Notes: generated by a model not told the origin, from the letters alone. A stretch of DNA of 61,796 nucleotides from Pseudomonadota bacterium (GCA_021782815.1 JAJXUO010000014.1:1-61796), one strand, 5' to 3'. Shown: positions 11,001 through 18,499, counted from the stretch's first letter. Numbers and translations: made by a program.

Positions 11001-11990
11001 CAGTCGCTGACGGTGACCACCGGCATCGTCACCATGGCGGTGGGGGCGATGGTGACCATGCAGGGCGGCATGTCCTCGGGCGGTCTGATCGCCTCGATGA
11101 TGCTGGTCTGGCGCGTGCTGGCGCCGGTGCAGTCGGGCATCGCCGTGTTCCTGCGCCTGTCGCAGACCCGGGCCAGCGCCCGGCAGGTGGACGGGCTGAT
11201 GGGCTTCCGCACCGAGCGGGAAACCGGGGCCGTTTCCAACTCCGGCATGGCCTTCGACGGCACGGTCAGCTTCAACCGCGTGTCGTTGCGCTATCTGCCC
11301 GAAGCCGATCCGGCGCTGGTGGGCGTGTCGTTCCAGGCCCGTCCCGGCGAGGTGGTGGCCATCGTCGGCCCCGATGGGGCGGGCAAGTCCACCCTGCTGA
11401 AGATGGTGGCGGGGCTTTACACCCCGCAGGCGGGCAATGTGCAGATCGACAATTTCGATATCCGCCAGCTCGACCCCATCACCCTGCGTCAGACTCTGGC
11501 CTATGTGCCGCAGGCCACCAGCCTGTTCCACGGCACCATCGCCCAGAATCTGCGCCTGGCCCATCCCACCGCCAGCGATGCCGAACTGCGCGAGGCTCTG
11601 TCCCTGGCCGGCGCCACGGCGGAGGTGGAGGCCCTGTCCAGCGGCATCCATACCCGTATCGGCGATTCCCGCACCAGCCGGCTGCCCGCCAGTCTGATCC
11701 AGAAACTGTCGCTGGCGCGGGCCTATCTGAAGAAAAGCCCGGTGCTGCTGCTGGACGAACCGGTGAGCGGCCTGGATTTCGAGGGCGATAAACTGTTCAA
11801 GACCTATATCGAGGCCGTCAAGGGCCGCTCGACGGTGATCATGGTCACCCAGCGCCCCAGCCATCTGACCCTGGCCGACCAGATCGTGGTGATGGATCGC
11901 GGCAGCGTCGTGTTGGCGGGACCGGCCGAAGAGGTCCGGAAAAGGCTTATGGGCGGCGGCGAGGCCGCCAGGAAGGAGAACAAGGCGTGA
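8037..11990 (+). CDS. Type I secretion ABC exporter, two transporter halves fused in one chain
   Basis: This 1317-residue inner-membrane protein holds two complete half-transporters. The order is membrane domain 1, NBD1 (Walker A GENGSGKS at 386-393, Walker B ILLFDEA at 510-516), a linker with a C39-peptidase-like fold signature but no evident catalytic Cys (about 600-740), membrane domain 2, and NBD2 (Walker A GPDGAGKS at 1111-1118, Walker B VLLLDE at 1236-1241). Both signature motifs are degenerate: LPQGIRQ at about 490 and LPASLIQK at 1216, in place of LSGGQ. Both H-loop histidines are replaced, by Pro546 and Gln1272. The Q-loops are intact (YVPQ). LapB/HlyB-like exporters are normally homodimers of about 700 residues, so this is a fused pseudo-dimer. 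It lies 30 bp after the giant substrate gene and overlaps the adaptor gene by a GTGA junction. Confidence 0.9.
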   Translation: MNTTTTEPVGSTPAEPSSGVRHALFRMAGLKGAVWELALSTFFLNLLGLALPLSLLHTYDRILPNRAVGTLIALVVGVIGTTMLETVLRIARATISGWLSSRFEYRASKRAFSGLLHMPIEEFDRKGTGAHFECLDAVNQLKDFYSGQNFLFLLDIPFALTYLLLIGLFTGWLVVVPMALMGLFALAAVGLGRRTRAALEKRMHSDDLRGNFIVEVLSGIHGIKAMAMEALMMRRFERLLESNVAANLKVSHYGGLASTLAQTFASLTTISVVGLGSILVVHGHITPGILAACSLLAGRCIQPVQGALDRWNRYQMVEPAEERLTDLFAWGDDDLIGKSEEDKLDLEDIEGLITLEDVAFQYGEGQFAVQPLSLIINPNDCIGISGENGSGKSVLLSMLCGRLAPSQGRVLLDGHDIATLSRDCLDRHIAYVPQQPELFRGTIMQNLTLFVPEREAEARAAAKALGVDRVVAALPRGYETVVGEGAQDGLPQGIRQMIVIARALAQKPRILLFDEANTALDGAGDLALRKALENLKGRCTVVLVTPRPSALSIADRTFKLVDGRLEDARQAIPAGPAMKVLPGTAPLAEILPPPANDPGRRPTASDDDRLYMDFLAEVEKGSALGRCLYPLLHALNWSEGLRPLAEALPHFKTELDVQSFLNVLSCLHYRSETLQGRMTGMPSHLLPCLFISKDGHPKVMLRREGDLVWLFDGESGGERLEDPDQLIGTAYFVSRLSPEERGVQAGRSWFGGVLSRFRPVIWAVLGVSLVINLLSLGTPLFTMSVYDTVIAAGDLSMLPAFVIGILIVVFGYEILKEIRHNALNFLGGRISYLVMSGVFGRTLMLPLPLTERASVGSQLSRFKDLESVRDFFGGLTASVLVDMPFVVVYLVLLFVLSPWVMLVPLVALIVFGVAAAALMPLVLDHTRQYGQASMARQEFVIEALLKMRALRYAGLEKVWRRRYVEMTAQTAMAGYRSSQLMMILASLSQSLTVTTGIVTMAVGAMVTMQGGMSSGGLIASMMLVWRVLAPVQSGIAVFLRLSQTRASARQVDGLMGFRTERETGAVSNSGMAFDGTVSFNRVSLRYLPEADPALVGVSFQARPGEVVAIVGPDGAGKSTLLKMVAGLYTPQAGNVQIDNFDIRQLDPITLRQTLAYVPQATSLFHGTIAQNLRLAHPTASDAELREALSLAGATAEVEALSSGIHTRIGDSRTSRLPASLIQKLSLARAYLKKSPVLLLDEPVSGLDFEGDKLFKTYIEAVKGRSTVIMVTQRPSHLTLADQIVVMDRGSVVLAGPAEEVRKRLMGGGEAARKENKA

Positions 11991-13321
11991 GTGCGAAACA
12001 TCTGCTGAGCGGCGCCTGGCTGGGCCATCAGTTCGACCGCTATCTGGCCGATCCCATCGTCTTCGAGGAAGGCGGGGTGCGCCCCCTGGTGCGGGCCTCG
12101 ATCCTGACGGTGGTGGCCATCGTGCTGGCCATGGCGGTGTGGGCCTCGCTCACCGAGGTCAAGGAAGTGGCCTCCACCAACGGCGCCGTGGTGCCGTCGA
12201 GCAATGTGCGGCAGATCCAGCATGTGGAGGGCGGGCAGATCTCCGAAGTGCTGGTGCGCGAAGGCCAGTTGGTGAACAAGGGCGAGGTGCTGGTGCGCTT
12301 CGATCCGGTGCAGATCCAGACCGAGCTGGCCCAGGTGAAGGCCCGCGAGGCCGGGCTGGAACTGCGGGCCGAGCGTCTGCGCGCCTTCGCCGCCGGCCGG
12401 GTGCCGGATTTCCCGGCCGACGACCGGGCCAACCCGCAGGAGAAGGACCAGGAGGCGATTTTCCTCAGCCAGGAAAAGAACCGTACCGACGCCATCCAGG
12501 TGCTGATCAAGCAGGAGGCGGAGCGTCAGTCGGAGGTGGATCTCTACCGCCAGCAGATCGCCTCGCTGGAGCCGCAGATCGATCTGGCCCAGAAGGAGGA
12601 GGGCATCCGCGACGAGGGGTTCCGCATGGGCCTCAACTCCAAGCTGGTGCTGATCCAGGCGCAGCGGGAAACCGCCCGCCTGGACGGCGAGAAGGTGCGG
12701 CTGATCGGCCAGCTGAAAACCGCCCAGGACGCCCTGGCCGAAGCGCAGAATCATCTTTCTGAACAGCGTTCAAAGTTGGCGCAGGACGCCCTGACCGAAA
12801 TGGGCACGGTTTCCACCGAGCTGGCCCAGGTGCGCGAGGCCACCGCCAAGCAGGAGGATCGGCTGGCCCATGTCAATGTGGTGGCGCCGGTGCGCGGCTT
12901 GGTGCAGGAGCTGAAGGTGACCGGTCCGGGCTCGGTGGTGCCGCCGGGCGGCGAGATCATGAAGCTGGTGCCGGTTGACGACGAATTGAAGGTGGAAACC
13001 CGTATCCAGCCTCGCGATATCGGCCACGTGGCGGTGGGGCAGAAGGTGATGGTCAAGGTGTCGAGCTACGATTTCTCGCGCTTCGGCGGGGTTGAGGGCA
13101 CCTTGGAGCAGGTTTCGCCCACCACCTTCCTCGACGAGGAAAAGAAGCCCTATTACCGGGGCGTGGTCAAACTGGCCCATCCTTATGTCGGCAATGAGAC
13201 GGACCGTATCCTGCCCGGCATGGTGGTGCAGGCCGATATCGAAACCGGCCAGAAGACCGTGCTGCAATATATGCTGAAGCCGGTGGTGCTGGCCTTCCGT
13301 CAGGCCTTCCACGAACGCTGA
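11987..13321 (+). CDS. HlyD-family type I secretion periplasmic adaptor
   Basis: This 444-residue membrane-fusion protein should link the ABC exporter to the outer-membrane channel. It has a short cytoplasmic N-terminus, one membrane segment at about residues 35-55, a split biotinyl-lipoyl-like domain (VPSSNVRQIQHVEGGQISEV and the matching half near residue 300), a long Ala/Glu/Gln-rich coiled-coil hairpin at about 110-290, and a C-terminal beta-barrel region with 'VKVSSYDFSRFGG', typical of HlyD/PrtE adaptors. The GTG start overlaps the exporter stop and is preceded by an AAGGAG-type ribosome site, so translation is probably coupled. A hairpin follows the stop. Confidence 0.93.
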   Translation: MSAKHLLSGAWLGHQFDRYLADPIVFEEGGVRPLVRASILTVVAIVLAMAVWASLTEVKEVASTNGAVVPSSNVRQIQHVEGGQISEVLVREGQLVNKGEVLVRFDPVQIQTELAQVKAREAGLELRAERLRAFAAGRVPDFPADDRANPQEKDQEAIFLSQEKNRTDAIQVLIKQEAERQSEVDLYRQQIASLEPQIDLAQKEEGIRDEGFRMGLNSKLVLIQAQRETARLDGEKVRLIGQLKTAQDALAEAQNHLSEQRSKLAQDALTEMGTVSTELAQVREATAKQEDRLAHVNVVAPVRGLVQELKVTGPGSVVPPGGEIMKLVPVDDELKVETRIQPRDIGHVAVGQKVMVKVSSYDFSRFGGVEGTLEQVSPTTFLDEEKKPYYRGVVKLAHPYVGNETDRILPGMVVQADIETGQKTVLQYMLKPVVLAFRQAFHER

Positions 13322-13330
13322 CCCGCAAGG

Positions 13331-13360
13331 CGGCGGGCCCGGCTGTTGCCGGGTCCGCCG
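13331..13360. terminator. GC-rich hairpin after the secretion operon
   Basis: The arms at 13331-13343 and 13348-13360 pair over 13 bp with one G-T and a TGTT loop. No T-tract follows on either side, so it may be a weak or Rho-assisted terminator, shared by the convergent gene at 13368. Confidence 0.5.
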
Positions 13361-13367
13361 GCCCTGT

Positions 13368-13673
13368 TCAGTTGGCGAGAGTCTCGGGGATGATCATCCC
13401 GCTTCCGGGGTGGACTTGCAGCCGTTGGGCCACGCCATGGCGAACGGCATAGACGGCGAAGTGATTTCCTTCGATCTGAAACTGCGCGTAGCTGCCGAGC
13501 GGGTCGTGCGTGCCGAGCGGGATGCCGTAGCCCTTGTTCTCCAGAAGGTTCAACGCCGCGGTGGCGCGATCATCCTGAACATGCGAGGCGGGGGCGGCCA
13601 GGGCGATCGAGGCGGTGCCGAGGGTCAAGGCCGTGGCGAGGGCGGCCAACAAGATTTTCGACTGCGTAACCAT
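13368..13673 (-). CDS. Small exported PepSY-like protein
   Basis: This is a 101-residue protein. I chose the ATG at 13673 because GGGAGG lies six bases upstream; the longer open frame up to 13733 has no comparable site. Residues 1-27 form a clear signal peptide (MVTQSKILLAALATALTLG..., probable cleavage after ALA). The mature part has 'ALNLLENKGYG' and 'FAVYAVRHGVAQRLQVHPGSGMI', which resembles the helix-strand pattern of a PepSY domain (residue change followed by 'VDPxTGxI'). PepSY domains are often inhibitory or ligand-binding periplasmic modules. The assignment is by pattern only. It is monocistronic and convergent with the secretion operon. Confidence 0.6.
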   Translation of the reverse strand: MVTQSKILLAALATALTLGTASIALAAPASHVQDDRATAALNLLENKGYGIPLGTHDPLGSYAQFQIEGNHFAVYAVRHGVAQRLQVHPGSGMIIPETLAN

Positions 13674-13796
13674 GATATCCTCCCTTGCTGAAAGGGAGGG
13701 GGCGATGCTTTCGTCCCCAAAGCCATGGAACACAGTATCGCATCAACAGCCTTTCCGGGCTGTGAACGCATCCTTAATAATGATTTAGCTTTGTCC

Positions 13797-13826
13797 GGCA
13801 CGGCCCCGCGCAGGCGGGGCCGTGCC
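13797..13826. terminator. Perfect 13-bp hairpin between two minus-strand genes
   Basis: The arms at 13797-13809 and 13814-13826 are perfectly complementary with a GCAG loop. It lies just after the stop of the lipoprotein gene at 13838. There is no U-tract, so its efficiency as an intrinsic terminator is doubtful. Confidence 0.6.
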
Positions 13827-13837
13827 GTGGCTTCCGG

Positions 13838-14185
13838 TTACGGACAGGTATAGTGGTAATCGTAAACGCCGGTGGACATGGTGGTCATCACCATGGTCTG
13901 GCGGGCATCGCCGCAGCGGCGGTGCGCCACCTTGTCGGCGGCCTTCTGGGCCACGGCCGGGGACAGGCGGCGGCTGTTCCCGGCGAAGGGCGGTTCCTCT
14001 CCGGGCGGTTCGGCGGCCACGCTGATGTCGATATCGTCATCGCCCACCCAGATCCACGACACCAGCACATCCTGTCCGTCCACACTGACATGGCTCATGC
14101 TGTCGGTGCGCCACAGCGCGCTGGAGCAGGCGCCGAGGCCCAGCAGCAGTCCGGCGGCGACGGCAAGGCGAAGCGGGCGGATCAT
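13838..14185 (-). CDS. Small lipoprotein of unknown function
   Basis: This 115-residue protein has a lipoprotein signal: a basic N-terminus, a hydrophobic core and the lipobox LGAC, with Cys20 as the lipidated residue. The mature part ends 'STGVYDYHYTCP' and contains two further cysteines that could form a disulfide. I do not recognise a family. Its ATG overlaps the stop of the outer-membrane channel gene (ATGA), so the two are almost certainly co-translated. It may be an accessory of that channel, which is inference. Confidence 0.7.
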   Translation of the reverse strand: MIRPLRLAVAAGLLLGLGACSSALWRTDSMSHVSVDGQDVLVSWIWVGDDDIDISVAAEPPGEEPPFAGNSRRLSPAVAQKAADKVAHRRCGDARQTMVMTTMSTGVYDYHYTCP

Positions 14186-15813
14186 GGCGTCTCTCCCTTG
14201 GCGGAGGGGGCGGGTTTGGCGCTGGCCTCCACTTTGGCCGGAGCAGGCGGCTTGGCCTTGTCGGCGGGTTTGGCGGCGGCGGTTTCGGTGCCGCCGCCCA
14301 GGCTTTGATAGAGGGTGGCCATGGCGTTCAGCCGTTCATAGCGGGCCTGCACCAGGGCGTCCTCGGTCTGGTAGCTGGTGCGTTCCACGTCGAGGATGGT
14401 GAGATAGTCGGCATTGCCGATCTGGAAGGCCTTCTGGCTCAGGCTGTAGGCGGCCTGGGCCTGTTCGGCGGCGCGGGCGTCGGCCACTTCCATATCCTGG
14501 GTCAGGCGCACGGCGGCCAGGGAGTTTTCCACATCGCGCAGGGCGGTCAGCAGGGCTTGCCGGTAGTTTTCGATCTTCTCGCCGTAGACTTCCTTGGCAT
14601 AGTCCACCTGGCTGATGCTTTTGCCGTTATCGAAGAGGGTCTGCGTCATGCCGGCGGTGACGGAATAGAAATAGCTGGCCGGGGAGAACAGCACCGCCAT
14701 CCAGGGCGAGCCGACGCCCCGTTCGGCGCTCAAGGTGAAGTCGGGCAGCAGCTGGGCCTTGGCCTGGGCGATATTGGCGTCGGCGGCCACGATATTGGCG
14801 GCGGCGGCGCGCAGGTCGGGGCGGCGGGACAAAAGCTCCGAGGGCAGGCTGCCGGGCAGCGGCGGGAAGGCCACCGACTTCAGGCTGGCGCCTTTCAGCG
14901 CGAAGCCTTCCGGGGTGTGACCGGTGAGGATGGCCAGTTCGGTGCGCAGCTGTTCCTTCTGCAGGGCCAGGGGCGGAATGGTGGCCTGAGCCTGGGCCAG
15001 GGCGGTGGCCTGCTGGCGGATTTCGATATCGGCGCCGGCGCCGATGGCCCGGCGCAGTTCCACCACCTTCAGAACCCGGCTCATATTGTCGACGTTCTGA
15101 TGCGCCACCTCAAGCCGGTCGCACAGGTCGAGATAGTTGAGATAGGCGGTCACCACCTGGCCCACCAGTGATTGGGCCAGGGTTTCGCGGTCGTAGAGGC
15201 TGGCCTTGGCCGAGGCCAGGGCGCTGTCCTCGCTGGCGCGGTTCTTGCCCCAGAAGTCGGTTTCGTAACTGATGGTGGGGCCGATCTGATAAAGGCGGGC
15301 GGAGGTGCCGGTGGGATTGGTGGTGTAGCGGGTGCCGACACCGCCATAGGGCGAGCTGTTGTTGGCGCTGGCCGACAGCGACAGATTGGGCAGCAGGGCT
15401 CCGGCCTGTATCCCGGCCTGGGCCTCGGCCTCGGCGATGCGATGCACGGCGGCCTTGAGATCATGGTTGTTGGTGAGGGCTGTGTTCACCAGGCCGTTAA
15501 GCTCGGGGGCGCGGAAGCTTTCCCACCAGCGCGATTGCGGCCGGGGCAGTCCGTTCACCGTCTTGCCGGGCGGGCCCGGCGGCGCGGCGTCCTTGCGGTC
15601 GCCGTCCTTGTTGGCGGGCTGGTTGGATTCCATCTTGCCGGCATCGTTCTGGAAGTGCTTGGGCACCTCCAGCTTGGGGACCGGCTGGGCCGATTCGAAC
15701 GAACAGCCGCCAAGCAGCAGAGCCAGGGCGGACACGCAGGCGCCCAGATGCGCCTTGGAGAAATGAGCGGTCACCTTATGCCATCGAATGAGTTGTTTCC
15801 TGAATTTGACCAT
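14182..15813 (-). CDS. TolC/NodT-type outer-membrane efflux lipoprotein
   Basis: This 543-residue outer-membrane factor has a lipobox LLGGC near residue 37 and two long repeated alpha-helical/beta-strand halves. 'WWESFRAPELNGLVNTAL', 'AGALLPNLSLSASANNS', 'SRRPDLRAAAANI' and 'AQAAYSLSQKAFQIGNADYL' are typical of the NodT subgroup of RND outer-membrane lipoproteins. The C-terminal tail is rich in Lys, Pro and Ala. No RND pump is adjacent, but a type I exporter and adaptor lie convergently at 8037-13321, so it probably completes that secretion system. The start is uncertain: the ATG at 15813 has a weak ribosome site, and an internal GTG before 'TAHFSKAHLG' is an alternative. Confidence 0.88.
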   Translation of the reverse strand: MVKFRKQLIRWHKVTAHFSKAHLGACVSALALLLGGCSFESAQPVPKLEVPKHFQNDAGKMESNQPANKDGDRKDAAPPGPPGKTVNGLPRPQSRWWESFRAPELNGLVNTALTNNHDLKAAVHRIAEAEAQAGIQAGALLPNLSLSASANNSSPYGGVGTRYTTNPTGTSARLYQIGPTISYETDFWGKNRASEDSALASAKASLYDRETLAQSLVGQVVTAYLNYLDLCDRLEVAHQNVDNMSRVLKVVELRRAIGAGADIEIRQQATALAQAQATIPPLALQKEQLRTELAILTGHTPEGFALKGASLKSVAFPPLPGSLPSELLSRRPDLRAAAANIVAADANIAQAKAQLLPDFTLSAERGVGSPWMAVLFSPASYFYSVTAGMTQTLFDNGKSISQVDYAKEVYGEKIENYRQALLTALRDVENSLAAVRLTQDMEVADARAAEQAQAAYSLSQKAFQIGNADYLTILDVERTSYQTEDALVQARYERLNAMATLYQSLGGGTETAAAKPADKAKPPAPAKVEASAKPAPSAKGETP

Positions 15814-15829
15814 ACCATCAGATAGGGAT

Positions 15830-16090
15830 GTAGGAAACAGTGGATGTGAGATATGTATGGAATTTCGCTTGTATTTATTGCGGAGACATTGATAGTAATT
15901 TCAAGAAGCAATTAAATTTTCGCCATTTAATTTGTTGTAAATATGTAATAGCTATATATTGTGTTTGTGTATATTATTATTTTACTTAATCAAATTGATT
16001 TAATTAAAATTATATATTTTTGTATTATTTAATTTTTTAAGAAAAAATAAATTAAATCATCTTTAAGTTTTGTGCTGAGTTTTTCGCAGC
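15830..16090. other. Extremely AT-rich intergenic stretch
   Basis: About 260 bases upstream of the outer-membrane channel gene are dominated by A/T runs, unlike the GC-rich surroundings. The stretch contains TTAATCAAATTGATTTAA, which is nearly palindromic, and several TATATAT tracts. I see no gene in it. It probably holds the promoter of the minus-strand channel gene and could bind an AT-hook or H-NS/MucR-like silencer. That role is inference. Confidence 0.6.
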
Positions 16091-16154
16091 CGCGCATCCT
16101 CATTTTGAACATTATCCTCAGGCAGCGTGCGGATGTTTGGGGGGGCTCGCAATG

Positions 16155-16177
16155 AAAAACCCCGCCGAAGCGGGGTT
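16155..16177 (-). terminator. Rho-independent terminator
   Basis: Read on the minus strand, a stem AACCCCGC/GCGGGGTT with a TTCG loop is followed by a run of T. It ends the small gene at 16204-16491. Confidence 0.9.
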
Positions 16178-16203
16178 GGGCATTGGGCCGGAATGAGGGG
16201 GCT

Positions 16204-16491
16204 TTACCCCGCCAGTATCTTCAGCAGCTGGGTATTGCCCTTCTGCACCTGAGAGATGGCGCTCAAGCTGGTGGCGGCGGTCTGCTGGCTGGTCATGGCA
16301 TCCCGGATGGCCTGATCGGTGGTGGCCTGACGGGAGGCGTCGCCGTCGGCATCGGGCAGGGCCGGGCTGGCGGTTTGCGTCGGGGTGGTGGCGGTATCCT
16401 GGGTCGTCGCGCCACCGGTGGCCAGGTCGGGCCGTCCGGCGTAGCCGGAGACGCCGCTGGTTGCGGTTTCGTTGATGACATTGATGGCCAT
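16204..16491 (-). CDS. Small conserved-looking protein of unknown function
   Basis: This is a 95-residue protein. The ATG at 16491 (MAINVINETATSG) is preferred over the longer frame because an AGAGGA site precedes it. The middle is rich in Ala, Thr, Asp and Pro and is probably disordered. The C-terminal 40 residues are amphipathic and helical (SRQATTDQAIRDAM..., ending QVQKGNTQLLKILAG). There is no signal peptide. The C-terminal pattern loosely recalls small YjfB-type putative motility proteins, but I would not assign it. A strong terminator follows, so it is likely a real monocistronic gene. Confidence 0.6.
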   Translation of the reverse strand: MAINVINETATSGVSGYAGRPDLATGGATTQDTATTPTQTASPALPDADGDASRQATTDQAIRDAMTSQQTAATSLSAISQVQKGNTQLLKILAG

Positions 16492-16598
16492 AGCCCTGCT
16501 TCCTCTGGTTTCCGGTGTGCCGCACCGCGCATGAAGCTGCGAACTCCATGGCAACAGACTAGAGGAGAGGGCTTAAAAAAACGTTACCCGCAGGGGGA

Positions 16599-17573
16599 TC
16601 AGCCCCGTTTTTCCCGCAGGCGCCGCCAGGCCTCCGCCGCTACCCGGCCGCAATCGTCGGCGTGCGGATAGCTCCAGTTTTGCAGGGGGAGGGCGAAGGG
16701 GCGGCACAAGCCGGCCTCGCGCATGCCCTGATGGAAGCGGGTGAATTTGGCCGAACCGCCCGGCAGATCCACCACATGGATGGGTTTGCCGGTGATGGCG
16801 GCCTCGGTCACCATGTTGACGCTGTCGCAGGTCACCACCACCGCGTCGGCCAGGCCGAGGATGGCATGGTAGGGATTGGCGCCGCCGCCATCCCACATCA
16901 CGGCGGGAAGGCCGGCCAGGCGGGCGCGCAACAGGGCCTCGTTGTCGGCGCCGGTGCGGCGCGAGGCGGTGACCATCAGGCCGGCGCCCGAGCGCGCCAG
17001 TTCGGCCAGATCATCGGCCAGGCGGGTCATCTCCGCCGTTTCCAGGCGATAGGCGCCATTGGTGCCGCCCACCAGCACGGCGATGCGCGGATGCGGCAGA
17101 TGCTGGAAGGCGGCGCCATCCCGTGCCGCCGCCTCGGCCAGCAGGTCGGGGGTCAGGCCATGCAGGGCGCCGTGGCTGACCAGCACATTGGCGCCGCGCA
17201 AACGGTCGTGCCGGGGCACCACCACCAGATCGAACAGGGAGGGGCGGATACCGGGATCCTGGATCTGAATACGGAAGGTGCGCGGACTTTTTGCCCGCAC
17301 CAGCAACGAGGCCGCCACGCTGTGGCGTCCGGTGGCGATCAGCACGTCGGGCCAGGGCGGGGCGATGGGGTCGGAGTCCGCCGTCATTGCCCATTGGTTG
17401 CCGATGCGCAGAACGGCCGGGCTGAGCTGTTTCCAGGGCGCGCGCAAACGCACCACTTTCTCCAGCGGGTTCAAACCCATGCGGTGTGCCAGACCCAGGC
17501 ACTGATTCCGCATCCCCGGCTTTCCGTCGGTGATGATCCAGCAGGAAAGCGGGGACGGGGCAGGGTGATCCAT
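16599..17573 (-). CDS. ELM1-family (DUF1022-type) protein, nucleotide-sugar-transferase-like
   Basis: This 324-residue protein matches the mitochondrial fission ELM1-like family. It has the N-terminal 'WIITDGKPGMRNQCLGLA', the central 'ATGRHSVAASLLV' and 'IQIQDPGIRP', and the C-terminal 'TCDSVNMVTEAAITGKPIHV', a GT-B-like donor-site pattern. Bacterial members have no established function and are often near envelope genes. Its ATG lies two bases after the stop of the 2OG-oxygenase gene, so the two form an operon. Confidence 0.85.
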   Translation of the reverse strand: MDHPAPSPLSCWIITDGKPGMRNQCLGLAHRMGLNPLEKVVRLRAPWKQLSPAVLRIGNQWAMTADSDPIAPPWPDVLIATGRHSVAASLLVRAKSPRTFRIQIQDPGIRPSLFDLVVVPRHDRLRGANVLVSHGALHGLTPDLLAEAAARDGAAFQHLPHPRIAVLVGGTNGAYRLETAEMTRLADDLAELARSGAGLMVTASRRTGADNEALLRARLAGLPAVMWDGGGANPYHAILGLADAVVVTCDSVNMVTEAAITGKPIHVVDLPGGSAKFTRFHQGMREAGLCRPFALPLQNWSYPHADDCGRVAAEAWRRLREKRG

Positions 17574-17575
17574 GG

Positions 17576-18205
17576 TCAGCCGATGCCGACCATGCGGCCC
17601 AGCGACTTCAGGCGGGCGCTCATGCGGTGGCGGGCCAGCTCACGCTTGAGCATGGCCTTGTCTTCCACGAAGTTGCACATGATGTAGCGGCGCACGCCTT
17701 CGTAGGGCAGATGGCCGTGCCAGGCGTTGTCGGTGCACTGGAAACCGAACAGGGTGCCGCCTTCCGGAGCCACTTCGGCGGTGTAATCATCCATGTTGTT
17801 GGAGCGCAGCACCCGCAGGCGGCCGCCGGCATGGCTCCAGCCTTCGTTGAGATACAAAAGCAGGGTGGCCTTCTTGAACGTGGCATCGGTGTGGATCTGG
17901 CCGTCCTTGGCGCGGGCGCGGCCGCGGATGGTCAGCATGGTGTCCATGCCGGTCAGGGTCAGGCCCAGCTTGCGCCCCACCGCCTCGGCCACTTCGGGAC
18001 CGGTCACCTCGCCGATGATCTTGGTGAAGAAGCTGCCGGGGGTCAGGGTTTCCACCGGGAACAGCCCGCCATGTTCAATCTGCGGGAAGTCGCTGATGGC
18101 CTTGGCCACGTCTTCCTTCGACAGGAAGTTGGGCACGCAGAAATGCGGAAACGGACTGGTTTCCAGCTTCGCTTCGTTCAAGGCGGCAATGTTCACGATC
18201 GACAT
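17576..18205 (-). CDS. 2-oxoglutarate/Fe(II)-dependent oxygenase
   Basis: This 209-residue protein belongs to the prolyl-4-hydroxylase-like superfamily. The Fe ligands are visible as HxD (His105, Asp107 in 'QIHTD') and a distal His in 'AWHGHLP' (about 163), with an Arg in 'VRRYIM' (172-173) for the oxoglutarate carboxylate. A double-stranded beta-helix is implied by 'ATLLLYLNE' and 'GGTLFGFQCTDN'. The ATG at 18205 is chosen because the homologous sequence begins there; the frame extends upstream to 18295. The substrate is unknown. It is the first gene of a two-gene operon with the ELM1-family gene. Confidence 0.82.
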   Translation of the reverse strand: MSIVNIAALNEAKLETSPFPHFCVPNFLSKEDVAKAISDFPQIEHGGLFPVETLTPGSFFTKIIGEVTGPEVAEAVGRKLGLTLTGMDTMLTIRGRARAKDGQIHTDATFKKATLLLYLNEGWSHAGGRLRVLRSNNMDDYTAEVAPEGGTLFGFQCTDNAWHGHLPYEGVRRYIMCNFVEDKAMLKRELARHRMSARLKSLGRMVGIG

Positions 18206-18329
18206 AATTAACGGCTCCGCGTTCAAGCGGTGGAGGGCCTTCGCTTCCAAGACCTGACGGATGTTCCCCCACCTTTCATCCTGTGGCGGCACCATACTCT
18301 TGTCAGGGGCGGCGGGAAAGAGGAACTAA

Positions 18330-18499
18330 TACCAAGTCGCGATGAGTTTGACTCCAAGTCGCGATGAGTTTGACTCATCGCGACGCCGGTTAGGAGCAAG
18401 GCGACGCGCGCCTGATGGCGCGAAGCCAAGGGTTTCGGAGAAACCCGCCCGGCGCATGAGGGTGCAGTGATCGGTTCCGATCACTGCAATTTGGATAAA
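18330..18499 (+). repeat. Structured dispersed repeat, copy 1
   Basis: This intergenic element is strongly similar to 55251-55405. It folds into hairpins: 18358-18369/18373-18384 (12 bp, TTG loop), 18407-18412/18417-18422 (TGAT loop), 18430-18436/18440-18446 (GGA loop) with an outer GCC/GGC extension (18425-18427/18451-18453), and 18463-18474/18477-18488. A 22-bp unit is tandemly duplicated at its left end (18332-18353 and 18354-18375). The terminal CCAA/TTGG could close the structure. Its neighbours on both sides are on the minus strand, but the G-T pairs in copy 2 favour a plus-strand RNA. I recognise no known family. Confidence 0.85.

Noticed and set aside
18330-18499. CRISPR array or insertion sequence as the explanation of the repeat
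   Set aside because: There is no spacer-repeat periodicity and no transposase frame. The conserved paired stems fit a structured RNA or small non-autonomous repeat better.
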